Origin: Rotaria socialis
Lineage: Eukaryota > Rotifera > Eurotatoria > Philodinida > Philodinidae
Reading direction: 5' to 3'
Length of the DNA stretch: 64,000 nt
Assembly (NCBI GenBank): GCA_905331475.1
Contig: CAJNYU010001458.1
Location: forward strand, 124,001 to 188,000
Below the pieces are notes generated by a model, which did not search any database, was not told where the DNA came from, and saw only the letters and a list, made by a program, of their open reading frames with translations. This document shows positions 37,254-50,039 of the stretch, one piece after another. The translations under genes and the position numbers were made by a program. The stretch's first letter is position 1, and each line of letters opens with the position of its first letter.

Positions 37254-40200
37254 ATGGAGTTTCGCACGATTGCCTACGATATTACTTTTCATTATTCACA
37301 ATTTTGTAAATATCAAGGACGTTGAATTTCTTGAAAAACGTTTTGTTTGTATAGACTTCGTTACAATAGCTGCGGTTCTTGGTACAGGCGTTCTTGGACT
37401 ACCAATAACATTATACGATAGTGGTTTCGGCCCATTTATCATTTCGATTTGCATAGCTTATTTTGTTCAAGTAAATTTATTCGTGCTACTGCTGATATAT
37501 ATATATATACGTTAATAGTAATTTTTGTTTTCTTCAAGGTATTATTAATTCTTTTCTTCACAGAAGTCTTGCAAAAAGTCTATTATCATAATATAGAAAA
37601 ATTAAAAGAGGTCAGCTTAATAAATCATTAAATATTTCAATATCGATAATATTTATTGTTCTTATCTATTTTATATAGAGTGAGCAAGATCATATGCTTA
37701 TTCAGGTAGATACAGAAGAATCACCTACGTCTGAATCAAACTATGATGTTATAGCAGATCGTGGTAAGAATCAATGGGATGTCTGTATATGCGTTGTTTC
37801 ATGTGCCTCTAATTAATCTCGTATAGCAAATATTATGATATTTTTTTTTCTATAGAAAAGATTGTTTCTATCAGTTTTATTTTATTTGTTAAGCTCTTGC
37901 AATAGAGAGCAATGAAATCTCAGAGAATATTACCATAACAATATAAGAAATAAAAAAGATCGTCTGAATCTTCGTTTGAAGTATAAGAAAGAGGAAGGAT
38001 GTTAATCGCATGTTTGCTTAACCATTAGTTAGTTTTATTTGTTTGCTACCATACTACACACCATCAACAGAAACATTTGGGCGCAGTTAGCGAGCAATCA
38101 TTGAAAATATCGCCTGCAAACGATGGCAGCAAAGAATCTCATTTCAATTTTGCATTTGTTCATATTGACGGCATTCAGTTTTATTTTGGCTATTGTTTTG
38201 ATAATTCAACTGTCAATTGGAGTTTGGAATATATTGAGAAATTTTTGTTGGAAACAAAATTCGAATCAATTATTGATCTATAATTTTTACGTATTTCATC
38301 ATCTCATTGTATGCATCGTTCGATGTGCACTAATATTTTTTTCCTGTTTATCGATAATTATTTTTAATCAATGTTTATCAATCGAAATTTTCATTCATTT
38401 TCTATTATTACTTTCGACGTTCGATTTATTATTAATTATTGTCGGCGAAACAGCACATTTTTGGGATTCAACAGTAAATCATAAAAGTGCAATTTATTCA
38501 AAATGTTGTTTAATATTTGGTACGGTCTTTAACTATTTTGTATCAATTCTTTTTCTTGCCATACATTTAACATTGAGCGGCGAAAATTTTCTTACCATTG
38601 AAATATGTCGAATGCCAACAAACACATTTCTATTTATGGAACATAATTATGATGAGAAAACTTCAATGCCAACCATGATTGCTTGTGCTCTCTTTATTCT
38701 AATTGATTTATTAACATTTTCATGGATTTATATTGCATATAGAGACATCTATAATCTTAAACGAAAATCATTAGCAAATTTATTTTTCTATTCATTAGTT
38801 TTTACGAAATTTAAGGGGTCAGAACGTTCACTAATGGTTAATCGTAGTTTAAAACGTCTTCTTACTGTATGTTTATTTCTCATAAGTAACATGATTGCTA
38901 CTCTACCAATATTGACTTTAAAAATTTTTAATATATCATTGAATATTTATTTGAAATTATTTTTAATTTATTTTACAACATTACCATGGATTGATTTCAT
39001 AACATTTTTCTTTTATAATGAAACAAAATTGGTAAAGACCAAGAATGTTTCAAAGAAAATTATTTCTAATGAACATTATACTCTTCAACAACTTATTGGT
39101 AGACGCTTAAGTTCCTATCGAGAGAGCATCATTTTTATACCGAAAAGTTGAAGATAGATGCAACTATTTTTTTTCTCTATACATGCATTGAGGCCATGGT
39201 TAATCTGTCATCATTGTTTCTTCACAGGTGAAACTTTTTATTGTGTGTGTAGTTTTTTCTTTGTAAAAGTTCATGCACTATTTTGATTTTGATTATAATT
39301 GTCGCACAAATGTTTTGTTTGGATCTCTAATTTATAATAATATACTATGAAATAGAGTTTTGAATAAGTTTTTTTTTGCTTTTTTTTTCTAGCGATTTCC
39401 CCTGTTGCCATACTTTGCATTGAGTCCAATAGATTGATAGTTACTATACTATAAAGTTATAAATAACTGCCATATGATTCTATGTTTAACTTTACATTAG
39501 CTACTATTCATAGTGTCGATTAAGAAGAGTTCGAATGAAAGAAAACTCTTAACTACAAATTCGATGCAAATTTGTTAATTTCTAGTTGATGATTAGATGA
39601 CGTAGAAACAAAACCAAGAGAATTATCCTGGTTCAACCTTTTGAGATGAAATCAAAAACATGTGAAAAATTTAGGATAATAAGTACTAGTTCTCTATAAC
39701 TGATTTCTTCAAGTATAAAATCAAATAAATCATGCAGCATACCAGTAATCGTCAATGAGTCCGCCCTATATTTGCTGATCTTCGCAATTTCGATGATAGG
39801 TTCATCTCTATTTAGTTGTATGTATGTACATATTTATTTTCTTCTTACCCTCAAGATATAATTGAGCAGTACTTATATTTGCGAGATCTCAAAAATAATT
39901 CTAAATAACTAATGTTTATGCGATCTGTAGAAAAAAGATAGACATATTTTTATTCTATAGTTCAGAACTAACAAAATCGATGCTTCGAATTTTTGTTTAC
40001 AACAATTTATTGCAAGAGACCGTGGCTATACAAATATATTGTTACAACAAAGTATTGATAGTATGACGAGTCAATAGGAATCAAGTTGTCATGATAAATC
40101 ATAAAGAAAGGCAGTTGTGTCTTTAATTAGATTTGTCAATGCAATCTGCTCAAGATAGTGCGCTGATTTCTCATGCAAAAAGTTTCAAAAACTTATACGA

Positions 40201-43200
40201 ATCTACATATTTATCTGAAATATCAGCATAAAGTTGTTTTCTTTATTTCTTCTTGTTTCCTTATCAATTTTTTATGCATATTTTGTTTCTATTTAAAAAT
40301 CAATAGCTTCCTCTTTCTGTTTAATAGTACATAGTAGCGAAGCGCTGAAAAGATGTTTACCAAATTTATATTCGCTTGGCAAGCTTCTATTACCATCCTT
40401 TCTTCCTTATATATACACATTAGTCGTTATTCTGCTAACGTATGTAGTAAATATTTCTAAATATTGTATTGTATTTTATTTATTTGTTAGAATGGTATTT
40501 TTAATTTCTTATGGTTTAGCCGGTAGTCAAGCATTCGCAACATTGTTTAATATCGTGTAGGCTGAGTATTTATTTTCTTGATATATTTTTAAAAACTAAT
40601 TCTTTTAGATATACTGACGTCATTCCAGCCTTTTGTTGGATTTTAACATTTGTTGTTTTCGTGTTGCATTCATTTATTCAACCAATTATTTCTGTATTAA
40701 CTCTTATCAAAGCTATACTTTTTACTATGACAGTAAATAATTCTATACAATATTTGTATGATAAATATATATTTTGCTAGATAATTATAACACTGATAGT
40801 TGGTTCAAAAATTCAAAATCAACCCACCAGCGATTATAGTGCTACAGGCGATTCGATGTTGATGAGTGCAATGGCTTTATGTGAGATATTTTGCTGCAAT
40901 TTTCTTTAAAACATTGATTTAAATTTTAGGTGGTGCTGTAAACATAATGCCTCTGATGTTTTCTAAATTGAAGCAAACAAGACAACAAGTAAATTTGTTT
41001 TTCTTTGTTTATGAAAGCTACTATTTGATTGTTTTAAGATGATTGGTTTTAATGTAGCTGTTGTTCTTGGTTTAACAACATGTCTCCTTCTAAATATTCT
41101 TTGGTATGTAATAATCATATTTATTGTGATGAAATAGAGAAATGAGGATGTGAGTACTCCGATGTTGTCAGAATTAGGAAGGGGTATATTCTGGGTAGTT
41201 ATTTGAACGAAAAAAACATCCAAACTATGATTTTCTGTGAAGTAATAAGCATTTTTTGAAAAGATTATTGTGTATCTCGGATGTTTTTATGCTAATCATG
41301 ATATATTAAGTAGGCGAAATTACAGATTCTGTAAGACTTTAAAGAATTCGAATTGACACTAACGAATGCAAGTTTGTTTAACTGAACTTACCTAGTCCGA
41401 AAGCTAGTTTAGAAAAGAAAAAAAATTTCATCTAAAAGACTCAACACTCATATAAGAAGATTTCTTCGATGTTGAATAGAAAACGAGATTCAGACTGATA
41501 ATGCCTATTTAGGGCGTCTAGCATATAGTTTAATTTTGTCAATAAATGATTTTCTCGCATAGATCAGACACTTTGTAGTACTTTACATCTAGTTCTAAGA
41601 TAGACCCTAAATTCTTAGATATAGAAACAAATGCTGATTCTACCGTTCACTTGAGGAATGTCACGTTTACAACAAAGTCAGAGTAAAATTCAAATGTTTA
41701 GGCGTATTAAAAGAATACGCGAGCTAAATTATGTTTTATCTGAAGGTGTTGGTCAGTATTGGAAATTGTGCCACAAAAAAGTGCCTGTCTACCAGTCTAT
41801 CCTAATAAAACAAATTCAATTGAATCTCAACTTTTTTCTGGCCTACAAGTTGCAGGCGAATGTATTGCTTCACCTTCCTTACAAGAGTAATCATTTTTTT
41901 CTAATTTTTGTTCAAAACTTGCTGAACTAAACCTATTTAAATCTAGCACATGCAAACACTTCTAATTTAAATAATGCTCTTACTATAATCTCCAAACATT
42001 TATACAGTAACCTCACAATCTTGTTCAACCACTAAAAAAAACTTTGAGCATCAATGGTAACTAGACAATCCTTGTGTAAAAAATACTGTATATATCTATT
42101 CGCACGTAAATAAACTTAATTAGATGATAAACTAATCGATTAAAATGTAATTAGTCAATATATCCATGAACTGATAACAAACAATCTCAATAGTTTTTGA
42201 ATAAATTTCATACTGAAAGTTCTGCGAGATGATTTTCTTCATGACTGAAGTCTCAAAAATTATTTTTCAAAAAATTGTTCATTTCCCAGAATTGCTTGCA
42301 TTGAAGAGCAAGAACCTTTGATTTTCTACTATCTTCTGATACTTGATGAGGATTTTCCCATTGGGCATTGCTGTTTGTATCTAACATGATAAATTACAAG
42401 CTAAAATTTCATTTGAATATTCATCTTCGCTGTCGAGAATGACAATAAATAACCATGCTGCTTTTAGGAAACTATTCATCGTTAAGAACGTCAATGCATA
42501 GAGATTTTATAATTTAAAGAATTTTCTGTCAAGTATTCAAGTTTGTTTTGAACTTTCGTATTCTTAAAAGCAAGTATAACTGCGTGAACTAAGTTGTCTT
42601 TTAATGGATAACATCATAAACGCTCGTTTCTCAATAATAAATCGACGTGAAAAGTTTCTACATAGAGCTAATTTTTTTCAGAACATACACCTGTTAGATA
42701 AAAATGTGCGGAAAAAAAGATTTGAAAGTAAAAGGATATAAACTGCGTTATGCTTTGTAATCATTTTGTTAGCGAATAATACTGTTCGCTCATTAACTAC
42801 TATAGTTTAACAAAAATGCCTAACAGAACGATCGTTTTTCACTTATTTGATAACATAATTTTGTGCGAATATAATTTTCTTGTTTTGTTACAAGAGCTGC
42901 ATTGAAAGGTGAAATTTCAACGATACCATTAAGCAAAGTTTGCTTTATCATCTTGTGTTAAAATTTTTCTTTTTCAAATTTTCTTTTCAAATAGATCCTT
43001 GAAAGCAAAAAATATGCTTCTTATAAATATGTTTCAATAATTATTGAAATATTTGTTGCGATCAGCATTTCAGTATCATTCATAACAGTCGGATCAATAT
43101 TATATCATACAAGTGAGATTATTGGATTTACATTTCGTTTTGTCTAAGAACACTTTTCTGTAGTCAGTGGTGTTGTTGATTCATATTGGGATTTAAAAAT

Positions 43201-43696
43201 GGAGACTGAATCAAAATATAGAGGTATTTTAAAATATTTTACTAAACGACGGTTAGTGGTTTATTTTACATTGTGCAGTAATAAAATGTATTTTTATTTT
43301 TATTTTTCAGAATCCTCGGGTTGGGCATATCAATAATATGTTTCACAATTGTATTTGTTATTGTATTTACTAAACCAAATGTAAGAAGACAATTTTTCTT
43401 AATATTCCAATTCGATTTAATATTTATAGAGTTTTAAAACTGTTCTTGAACAAGGTGGTACTATTTTGTTAAGTATTCAAATAGGTATTTTTGTTGCAAT
43501 GATGATCTATCAAGTATCATTACCGAATTTCAGGTACAATTGTTTGATTACTGATTTTTTCCTGAAAAATCTTTGTTTTAGTTCGTGCGAGATTCCATTT
43601 TCCTTACCAAAATGGTTTTTTCATTTGCAATTTTTCATTCCGGTTTATTTTATTTGTATTTTTATTTATGACTTGTACGTTATAATTAAGATGTAA
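37254..43696 (+). CDS. Amino-acid/auxin-permease-like transporter (17 exons)
   Basis: Seventeen exons join in consistent phase (37254-37305, 37355-37470, 37539-37610, 37679-37763, 40328-40439, 40491-40556, 40609-40732, 40781-40880, 40930-40988, 41039-41103, 41746-41886, 42895-42937, 42995-43112, 43164-43251, 43311-43380, 43430-43533, 43582-43696): 509 residues and about 10-11 helices. TM1 reads TIAAVLGTGVLGLPIT, typical of the SLC32/36/38 fold. Later come ISYGLAGSQAF, GGAVNIMPLMFSKLK, VLEIVPQ and EAALKGEISTIPLSKI. It probably moves amino acids or a related solute across an endomembrane or the plasma membrane; the exact subfamily is not recognised. Start ATG 37254 assumes a 49-nt intron at 37306-37354; ATG 37270 without that intron is the alternative. 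Intron 4 (2.56 kb) contains a separate same-strand 7TM gene. Confidence 0.75.
38123..39151 (+). CDS. Seven-transmembrane receptor-like protein, nested in an intron
   Basis: A single open frame of 342 residues with seven hydrophobic segments (about residues 8-30, 52-78, 84-110, 126-150, 184-208, 245-268, 272-296) and a basic tail. A conserved-looking Cys ends the extracellular stretch after TM4 (EICRMP). The sixth helix is preceded by basic SLKRLLTV, and TM7 ends WIDFITFFFYN, which loosely recalls the rhodopsin-class TM7. Topology suggests an orphan GPCR. There is no DRY motif after TM3. The gene has no introns and sits wholly inside intron 4 of the transporter-like gene on the same strand. 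The ATG at 38123 was chosen because it opens the frame just before TM1. Confidence 0.65.
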   Translation: MAAKNLISILHLFILTAFSFILAIVLIIQLSIGVWNILRNFCWKQNSNQLLIYNFYVFHHLIVCIVRCALIFFSCLSIIIFNQCLSIEIFIHFLLLLSTFDLLLIIVGETAHFWDSTVNHKSAIYSKCCLIFGTVFNYFVSILFLAIHLTLSGENFLTIEICRMPTNTFLFMEHNYDEKTSMPTMIACALFILIDLLTFSWIYIAYRDIYNLKRKSLANLFFYSLVFTKFKGSERSLMVNRSLKRLLTVCLFLISNMIATLPILTLKIFNISLNIYLKLFLIYFTTLPWIDFITFFFYNETKLVKTKNVSKKIISNEHYTLQQLIGRRLSSYRESIIFIPKS

Positions 43697-43859
43697 TTCG
43701 TTAGAAAACTATAATTGATATTGTTTTTGTTTTGTTTTTCGAAACTGCAATTTGTACTTTCAAATTCTCACTCAATCATAGCAAATTTTTATCTTTTATC
43801 TATCTACTCAACAATCATACCAATTACTCAATTTCAATTCTTTTAGATAGAAAATTGCC

Positions 43860-45073
43860 ATGCAAGCGAGATCGCCTCGTATTGGATTTGAAGGAATATT
43901 TTCCGACGAAAACATACATCATATTGGCTTTGAACAATATGAGACTGATCAGCAAGAACATGCACCACCAGCGTATCCATTAAGTATGATTTTAATCTAT
44001 CTCTCAATTACTAACTTAATCGTATGGTTACTAAAACGTTTAATCGATAGTTCGAATTTAGTTTTCAAGTAGAAATCTTTGCAAATAAATTAGAACAAAT
44101 AAATTGTGCCTATGTACTCGAACTCGATGAATTAAATGTAGTGTTGTTCTAAATGTTCTGTTAAGTAGTTCTTGCTGAATTTGAGGAACGAACAGAAATA
44201 TCTAAGTGGTATTTTTGTATTAAAATTTCGCATTATTATTCAATAATAGAGTTAGAATCTCAATGAGTAATACTCAATTTTGATAATTACAAAAATACAT
44301 CTCTGATTCTTTTCATTTTCAATTCATCAGATGATACAATGCCAATTCCCGATTCATCTTTTCGGAACAGCTTCTCTGGTTTTGATACTTCATCACTTGT
44401 TACCCAAACAACACCATCGGGTGCGAAATCATTACAAAATAATGACACGTCTCGAAAAGCAAAGACAAAAAGTCTTTCGTATCCACAATTATCTGCGATT
44501 TATAATGAAATTGTTAATCAATGGTGTCGAGAACAATGGCTTCTATTTGATGACGATCAAAAAGAGACTTACTTAACGCTAGATTTTAAAACAAGAGGAT
44601 TTTTCACTGTACAAATGGCTATTGATCACTTTCATCTTACCAGTAGTACCCACCTACTTTTATCTCAACCTGAATGTTTATTAATTCGAACACAAAAAAA
44701 AGCAAAAACTTCATTTTTACCTAATTCAAGTATTTCCATTGGCAATTTATTGCAGAATGATATTTCTCAACAAACATTTCGATATAAGATTCTAGCAATT
44801 ATCTGTGAATCACATGAAACAAATAGTAAATTAATGTTTTATAAAGATAAACAAACACATGATTGGTATGTTTATTATAATGAATCGATATCATCACCGT
44901 CCTGTTGTAATATGTTATCGAATGAAGAACACCGTCAGATAGAATCATTTATTCAACAAGAAAATCAATTACATTCAAACGATTTATCAAACTTTGCACC
45001 GCCACTATCAAATTTATACAATCATCCGATTGTTTATATATATATACCGGACAAAAACAACAAAAAACATTAG
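43860..45073 (+). CDS. Unrecognised soluble protein, two exons
   Basis: Exons 43860-43983 and 44331-45073 join in phase (288 residues). An in-frame TAG just upstream supports ATG 43860. The first part is hydrophilic (GFEGIFSDENIHHIGFEQYE) and then Ser/Thr-rich with basic residues. A folded-looking part follows: YPQLSAIYNEIVNQWCREQW, a segment with TRGFFTVQMAID, then FRYKILAIICESHETNSK and WYVYYNESI. The KILAIICESHE...WYVYYNESI pattern faintly recalls the end of a ubiquitin-specific protease fold, but catalytic Cys and His boxes are not evident, so I do not assign it. It begins 163 bp after the transporter-like gene on the same strand. Confidence 0.65.
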
Positions 45074-46703
45074 TCATTTATCATTGAACTCAGAGAATTG
45101 AAAATATCGAATTTGTAAATTAAAGAAATCTGATTTGCTTTTATTTCAACATAGACATATGTTTTACGAGGAATGATTATCTAATCGACAAAAGAATTTA
45201 AATTTTTTTTCCAGTGTTGTGATTCTTGTTGTGCAATCTCTTGTCGCAAGAGAATTGTTGCTTTTATTTTCGTTGATGTATTTTTTCCTGCTTCTTTTTG
45301 TTTTGACTAATAATACTAAATAATTATATTTATCGTACGATTATTATAAATTCTACTTATATAGATTTCATTAAACAACAAGAAGTTGTCATATCACAAA
45401 TCAATGAAATTAATGAATTGAGCCACGATTATAAATAATGACACAATTTTTATTTTCATTCAAACGATTCTTATAGTTTTTGTTTTTTCAAGGTTCGAGT
45501 TTGTTATTTTATTCAATAATATTTGCTCACTTGGTAGTAAATAGTAGAAAAAAAAGAGCAACTTCACAAAACATGCGAGTCAACGTTAAATCCATAAAAA
45601 AAAATGCTTATAAAACGAAAGAAGTAGTAAATAAGACCGATTAAATAATCATGAATAATAGCATTGTTACTACTAAAAATGTTCATATATCACTTTGCAT
45701 TAATCTCCCATTCAAGCATTTTAGTTGATACAACATCAGTAGAGTGATAAAATACATAGTCGAAAACATTTTTTTCATGATTGATTGAGTAGATGCTAAT
45801 AAAACTATGACTTTTTATCTTTCGTAACTTTGGATTTAATTGAATTTAATCAAATTATTCGATCAAAAGTTAAGATACTTAAGTGTTCATCGACCTAGTG
45901 CAATAGACTGAACAATTGAGCTTGTTCAACTATTATTGTTTTTGTTCTTGGACAAAAGAAATTTTTGTTGTCAAGGCTATCGTGTTCATCGAATTATTAT
46001 ACTTCTTGCAAGCCAACAAAAAACAAAATGTAAGTAATTATTTAAGGATCACGAGAACATTGTGAGGCTATTACACTAATTTGCTTCAATCACAATAGGC
46101 TTTGCCGAGAGAAAAATTAGTCTTATTCAAATGCTATATTTTTGATTCCCTATAATTAACTAATGAAGCTGAAGAATAATACTATTGTATGGGAAAAGCA
46201 CAGAAAATGAATATGAACTGTGCATCGTCACGATATTGTAATTACTTTTTCAACGAGTTCACTCATACACAAGCAAAATTACTGGGGGCTATTGAAAATT
46301 AAAAGATCGTTAAACGTTCATTTAGCATACAAAGGACAGTGCCAACATAATTTATAACTTGTTGCACGTTAATGTTTCTTTCATGCAATTTGGTTTTGAA
46401 GCTAGAACACAAGCTTTTTTCTTTCTCTCGCTCTCACCGCTGACGTCGTCTATCGTCGATCGAAGCGTATACGATGAAGAAAAAAGAGAAAAAAGCGCAA
46501 TGAGAGAGAACATAGCAGGGATGTGTCAATAACAAACCAACGAATCAATATGCAAAGCATGTGCCAATGATAGGAGAACAAACAACTGGGTAAAACATTT
46601 CTCTCTCATATCTTAACCATAAAAAATAATAGCCATGACATAGGTACACAAAGGAAACTCTAAAGCGTCTACTATTTATTGTTCGTTTACTTCGTAAAAA
46701 ACA
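45074..46703. other. Intergenic, PGAP4 upstream region
   Basis: About 1.6 kb. A TGACGTC core (CRE-like) at about 46441 sits beside a CTCTCG pyrimidine stretch, roughly 260 bp before the PGAP4 start. This may be promoter sequence. Nothing else recognised. Confidence 0.4.
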
Positions 46704-48550
46704 GTGCTAATGAAATGTTTCAATACATCAAACATTTTTGTATTTCGTTCCAAATGTCGTCGAAATTACAGTAAAATAATAACATCGAGTACATCATTTC
46801 TTTTATTTCAATGGCATCAACGTATTCATTTTTATCTATCAATCATTGCATTGTTCATAGCAGGTTTAATATCTTATTATAAACCATTTGGCCTTCTTTA
46901 TAATTTCAAATATGTTAAACCAGAAACTTCATTAATTATTCCTATACGTAATAATTTAATAGAGAAACAAAAGCAACAACAACAACAAGCTTATGAGTGG
47001 CTTGATAGCGTATGGAAAAATCCAAACAATCACTCAAATATTATTTCAAATCAAACTGATCAATCACGTTTTTATGATTTTATTCATATGCAAACTATAA
47101 ATTCGTCTTTATCGTCTTATAAATTGTTCGAGAAGCCAAAACAAACATCATCAAATACTCAAACGGATACCAGTGATCAAATTATTATTTCTATTCTATA
47201 TACTCAACAAGATGTCGATCATCATGATGGCAAATTTTACGTTGGTCAAGTACTTTATCAACTTTTAAAAAATTATCATCCACGTTTTATTATCACTTTA
47301 TGTGAAAATGGAAATGCGGATGGTAAAATATCGGATGATATTGAATTAATTCGACGATTAGTACCTGCTTTTATTATTAATACAACAAATTCAGCGCAAA
47401 CGTTGGATATGTATGAACGAGAAAAACAAGCACATTTACAATGTATTCTAGCAAATTTTCAGTCATTTCCAAATGCTAATTATTTTCTATTATTACAAGA
47501 CGATGCTCAACCTATTGGTGATGATTTTTATCTTCGTTTTCTATCTCTAATTGATTATCGTGTAAAACAGCGATGGCCAATAGATGGTTATAGAAAACAA
47601 CCAGCTTTTCTTAAAGTCTATCATCCAAGATGGTTAACTGATTATCGACATCCATCATTCTATATTATCGTGCAATTAATTGCATCGAGTCTTTTTCTCA
47701 CATTTTTTTCTTTTGCTTGTTTTTATTTATTTCAAATCATTAAACAGGTACGTACAAATACAATCATTTGTTTTCATTTCATAGTGAAATTAAAATAGAT
47801 AATTATTATTCTACTGAGACAGGGATAATATTTCAAAACTATATCCTTGATATATTTTCTATTGTTGAATTCTTACATAAGCAGCAATGAATGTTTTTGA
47901 AACGGGTATGCTATTAATAAATTTCTAAGGTATATCAGATGAAACCAAAACTTCACTGTATTACTGTGAGTTTGAGTTAGAATATTTTTCATATTTTGCT
48001 ATAAAAACAACTTTTATTTGATTAACAGCAGCAGTCATATTGTATTTTATATCTTAATATTACAAGAATTGTTCAAGAAAATTTTGTTTTTCTATTTTCA
48101 TTCAAGAGCAACCAAAATAATTCAATGACGCATACTAATAAATTCTCCTGGCATTGCTATGATATATTTATCAATCGTCTCAAATCGGGTGACTTAAATC
48201 GAACTCATTTTCTATATTATTTTTTACTTTTCACGGCTGTACTTATTTTACTAAATCATACTAATGTATCCTGGGCATGGCGTTCGCTGCATCCATCGTT
48301 TTATGCTATTTATCCAGCACCATCCTGTTGTTTACCTGGTGTAGTCTATTTTCGACAAACATATGTTCAAGTCACTGATTATTTGAATAGTGTTAAATGT
48401 TATAATGGATATGCGATCGATACAGCTTTTGATGATTTACCAAAACGAATACATCTGCAAACATATCTGGTCGAACCGAATTTAGTTCATCATATTGGTT
48501 TATATTCGAGACTTCGGCACATGTATATTAATCCATATTTACTTGATTAA
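46704..48550 (+). CDS. PGAP4: PGAP4 (TMEM246), GPI-glycan GalNAc-transferase
   Basis: Golgi glycosyltransferase that adds the GalNAc side chain to GPI anchors. Exons 46704-47747 and 48107-48550 join in phase to 495 residues. The layout matches PGAP4: an N-terminal TM (FYLSIIALFIAGLISYY), a split glycosyltransferase domain interrupted by two further TM helices (FYIIVQLIASSLFLTFFSF and LYYFLLFTAVLILL, separated by the intron), and LLLQDDAQPI as the acidic metal-binding motif. The C-terminus is diagnostic: SCCLPGVVYF and YLVEPNLVHHIGLYSRLR. A glutamine-rich KQKQQQQQAY segment lies in the stem. The 359-nt intron falls between the two inner TM helices. Confidence 0.92.
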
Positions 48551-49141
48551 AACCGGTGAATGTATAAATATTGTGATAGAAAATGAATGTACTACTCAGA
48601 TATTTGTTTTGTTTGTCTTTTTTTTGCAGTATTTATTCAAATAAATAGACTTTAAGATAATTATAATCTTTGAGTCTGTCATGAAGCATGTCGTTTTGTT
48701 TTCCAGAAAACAAATCAGAACAAGCGTTTCAAATATCTAATATTTGATCGCTCTCTTACTATTAACAGATTGTTGATAAATCTTAAGAGGTATGTATTTT
48801 ATCAATTCAATATATTAGTTTATTCTATATCATCGCTAAAATGCTATGTAAATCAATCGTCGAGATACTATCAATATTTGAATTATAAATAATATGAAAC
48901 AGTAAAATATACTCATCATAGAATGTTTTACTTAAAGTATACTTGAAGAATTAGGATTATCTTTAAAAAAAGCGAGTGCTCATACTATAGCGTCATCTAT
49001 GAAACTCCATATTTTATTGCCAAATACCAATAATAATTAATGTATATGAGAATGCAATGCTTGCTTCTTGGACTTGTCTTGTTTTGTTTTTTTAACTTTA
49101 TTCAATAAATGTTGAGTACTCTATTGAAGTTATTATTCTAA
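48551..49141. other. Intergenic, ORAI upstream region
   Basis: About 0.6 kb of AT-rich sequence between PGAP4 and ORAI. No motif beyond presumptive promoter. Confidence 0.4.
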
Positions 49142-49892
49142 ATGATGAATGAAAATGAACATATTGAACAAATCCATGCCAGAAATCTATTTAGACAACG
49201 TCGTCTTCTATTTAGCAAGGCCAAATTAAAAGCTGTTTCACGTACAAGTGCTCTACTGTCGGGCTTTGCTATGGTCAGTGCCAATTGTGGGTATTGCATT
49301 CATATGCCTACAATAGGTTATGAGCATATTAATTTTTTCTTTTTTTTGTCCTTTTTCACAGATTGCTATGGTAGAAGTTTCATTAGATGATTATAAGCAA
49401 TCAAAAACGTCTACACCTCTCATCGTTACCTATGCAGCGCTCACGTGTCTTGTAGTAGGTGTACACCTATTAGCTTTAATGATTAGCACTTGTATACTAC
49501 CACTACTAGAAACTGGTGATAGTTTTGGCTATGAGGACCATGAAACAATGTTTGCTTACATTGAGCTAGCTTGGATTTTAAGTACCGGATTTGGTATGAC
49601 TTTTTCGTTTTATTTTGAGGAAATAAAATTCTACGATGTCTTTTATTCAGGTATATTTTTGTTCTTACTGGAAATTGCTGTCGTATGCTGGGTAAAATTT
49701 TATGTCATATTGCGTCCTGCAGCCGTCGCAGCTACAATGATCATTGTACCAGTTATGCTATTATTTTCGATATTTGCATTACATTTTTATCGACGTCTTG
49801 TATTTCATAAATTAAATCAGCATCAAACTGAACTGGACCAAATAGAAATTGGATTAACAACTGTAAAATTTCCAATGGTGGACAATGTTTAA
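49142..49892 (+). CDS. ORAI: ORAI calcium release-activated calcium channel
   Basis: Pore subunit of store-operated calcium entry in the plasma membrane, gated by STIM (not in this window). Exons 49142-49273, 49362-49593 and 49651-49892 give 201 residues, short like invertebrate or minimal ORAIs. TM1 and pore: SKAKLKAVSRTSALLSGFAM then IAMVEVSLDD, with the selectivity-filter Glu in MVEV and an acidic outer vestibule. TM2 is HLLALMISTCILP; TM3 is HIELAW-like YIELAWILSTGFG then IFLFLLEIAVVCWVKF; TM4 is TMIIVPVMLLFSIFALHFYR followed by the C-terminal STIM-binding helix. Intron 2 (49594-49650, 57 nt) is stop-free and in frame; see findings. No long Pro/Arg-rich N-terminus. Confidence 0.95.
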
Positions 49893-50039
49893 TAATGAAA
49901 AATGAAAAATGAAAATATTGGCATTCTGTTTATGACAATAGTTTCATTTACTGAAACTACTATTTCTTTTGATGTTTTGTTTTTATCTAAAATGTCTTTA
50001 TTTGTAGATATCTAATTCTTTTATTGAAATGTTACACCG

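Noticed and set aside
41658-41930. Plus-strand 90-codon frame (MSRLQQSQSK...)
   Set aside because: The real coding sequence here is in another frame: exon 41746-41886 of the transporter-like gene (VLEIVPQ ... SLQ), which joins both neighbours exactly in phase.
41104-42894. Possible break in the transporter-like gene
   Set aside because: The 41746-41886 exon supplies the missing segment and both junctions are in phase.
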